The notes under the pieces: generated by a model
What the model was told of the DNA's origin: nothing
Database searches by the model: none
What the model saw: the letters and a program-made list of their open reading frames with translations, nothing else
In this document: positions 63,237-64,000 of the stretch, in pieces
Layout of the letters: each line of letters opens with the position of its first letter
Position numbering within the stretch: the first letter of the stretch is position 1
Program-made: the position numbers and the translations under genes
Origin: Porphyromonadaceae bacterium W3.11
GTDB taxonomy: Bacteria > Bacteroidota > Bacteroidia > Bacteroidales > Porphyromonadaceae
Length of the DNA stretch: 64,000 bases
Direction of reading: 5' to 3'
Assembly (NCBI GenBank): GCA_030434245.1
Contig: JAUISX010000002.1
Span: forward strand, 1 to 64,000

Positions 63237-64000
63237 TTAGTAGCGGTTACCTAAATTTACAGTATAGCTATGAAGTGTATAAGGAAGAACCTTCAACTGA
63301 ACTGAGAGATACGTCTTATCTGTCTCAAGATCATCGTCTGGATCAAATGGATTTGGATCTTCGGGATCTTCGTTATCATCAGGGTCGTCTGGGTCATTAT
63401 TAGGGGTCCAGCTTAGTCCAATCTCTTTAAAGCCTGTGATGTGTGCGTTATACACTTGATTTCTGTAAACAGGAGACTTTTTAATCTTACCAGAATCGGT
63501 GTAAGGGACATCAGGGTTAATCCAGATATTGTAGTACATCTTACCACTCTTATACTCTACAACATCCTGAAGGACATCTGCATCTTCTACAGTTTTTTTA
63601 TCTGATGTTGCATCCTTTAACTGAGCTTTTGCCTTCGTAGAATAAAATAGACCATCAACCTTACCAAAGTATACGGTACCATCTTTGAGATCTTCTAGTT
63701 TATCTGCATTGGGGTACTTCTCAAGATTATTCTTAACGGTAAATGTTGCTTGAATAGTGAAGAATGGGGTATTACCCTTCTTGTAATTATTCTCTTCGTG
63801 GTTAACAGGCAAAAGAAATTTTGAGAATTTCTCAGCCCCAAGAGCAGCAGCAAGATTTGTTTCATTTACGGCACCATCTATTACCTGAAGATTCTGATAA
63901 CCATCCTTATATTCAAAGATTCCATTAGAAAGCTGTTTAACAGCATTCCATGTATCACCCTTTGGAATGAAATTATAAACCTTATCCGGTGTTTGTGCTT
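63237..64000 (-). CDS. fimA: Major fimbrial subunit (FimA/Mfa1-like), N-terminal part outside window
   Basis: The frame runs off the right edge of the window; at least 254 residues are visible, and the start is not in the window. It resembles P. gingivalis fimbrillin in the phrases LKDGTVYFGKVDGLFYSTKAKAQL and SGKMYYNIWINPDVPYT. Near the C-terminus lies an acidic stretch (repeats of DPDD and EDPN) and the end is TVNLGNRY. Fimbrillins build the shaft by donor-strand exchange after Arg-protease trimming. It is the first visible gene of the operon. Confidence 0.82.
   Translation of the reverse strand, partial: AQTPDKVYNFIPKGDTWNAVKQLSNGIFEYKDGYQNLQVIDGAVNETNLAAALGAEKFSKFLLPVNHEENNYKKGNTPFFTIQATFTVKNNLEKYPNADKLEDLKDGTVYFGKVDGLFYSTKAKAQLKDATSDKKTVEDADVLQDVVEYKSGKMYYNIWINPDVPYTDSGKIKKSPVYRNQVYNAHITGFKEIGLSWTPNNDPDDPDDNEDPEDPNPFDPDDDLETDKTYLSVQLKVLPYTLHSYTVNLGNRY

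Overview
The window looks like chromosome from a Bacteroidales bacterium, most likely a Porphyromonas species. The pointers are a fimA-fimB-fimC/D/E-type fimbrial operon, Bacteroidetes-only families (DUF3256, DUF4988, BF3164-like lipoproteins, Bacteroidetes-type LptD), promoters of the Bacteroidetes type (TAnnTTTG at -7) and many lipobox lipoproteins. Species cannot be named from sequence alone.

Layout. (1) 1-12779, + strand: tail and right end of a prophage: spanin-like lipoprotein, HU-like protein, tail tube, tail-assembly chaperone with a -1 frameshift site, tape measure, distal tail protein, a collagen-like tail tip/fibre protein, an opposite-strand lipoprotein and a very short holin. Three 14-bp repeats follow, then an IdeS/Mac-type immunoglobulin protease gene that lacks its 5' part. 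My reading is that a Mu-like prophage sits inside that gene. (2) 13560-29218, - strand: sufE, threonine dehydrogenase, then one long run of envelope genes (lptD, a 2-hydroxyacid dehydrogenase, cmk, ispH, a lipoprotein, ftsW, murG, murC, ftsQ), NAD(P)HX repair, a malate-dehydrogenase-like gene and tRNA-Arg(CCG). (3) 29497-34547, - strand: a six-gene operon running from a PDZ protein to a LexA-like S24 regulator. (4) 34854-36678: an NfsB-type nitroreductase and over 1 kb without genes, holding a lone IS982 end. (5) 36575-45446, - strand: a LytS/LytTR two-component system, an RND efflux pump (TolC, adaptor, pump) and a small PII-like protein. (6) 45675-47111: a complete IS256-family element. (7) 47255-53576, - strand: a promoter, a cobalamin riboswitch, four lipoprotein genes (plant-type LRR, beta-propeller, BspA-like LRR, DUF4988) and a terminator. 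(8) 53800-54871: an IS982-family element. (9) 55040-64000, - strand: a fimbrial operon (major subunit cut by the window edge, FimB-like anchor, three large tip/accessory lipoproteins, terminator).

How it fits together. The centre is conserved housekeeping for wall, outer membrane and isoprenoid synthesis. The flanks are accessory: prophage, insertion sequences and surface lipoproteins. The most unusual unit is the B12-riboswitch operon: its genes encode only surface-type lipoproteins, including a beta-propeller, and no BtuB receptor, which suggests a corrinoid-capture system not built on the usual plan.
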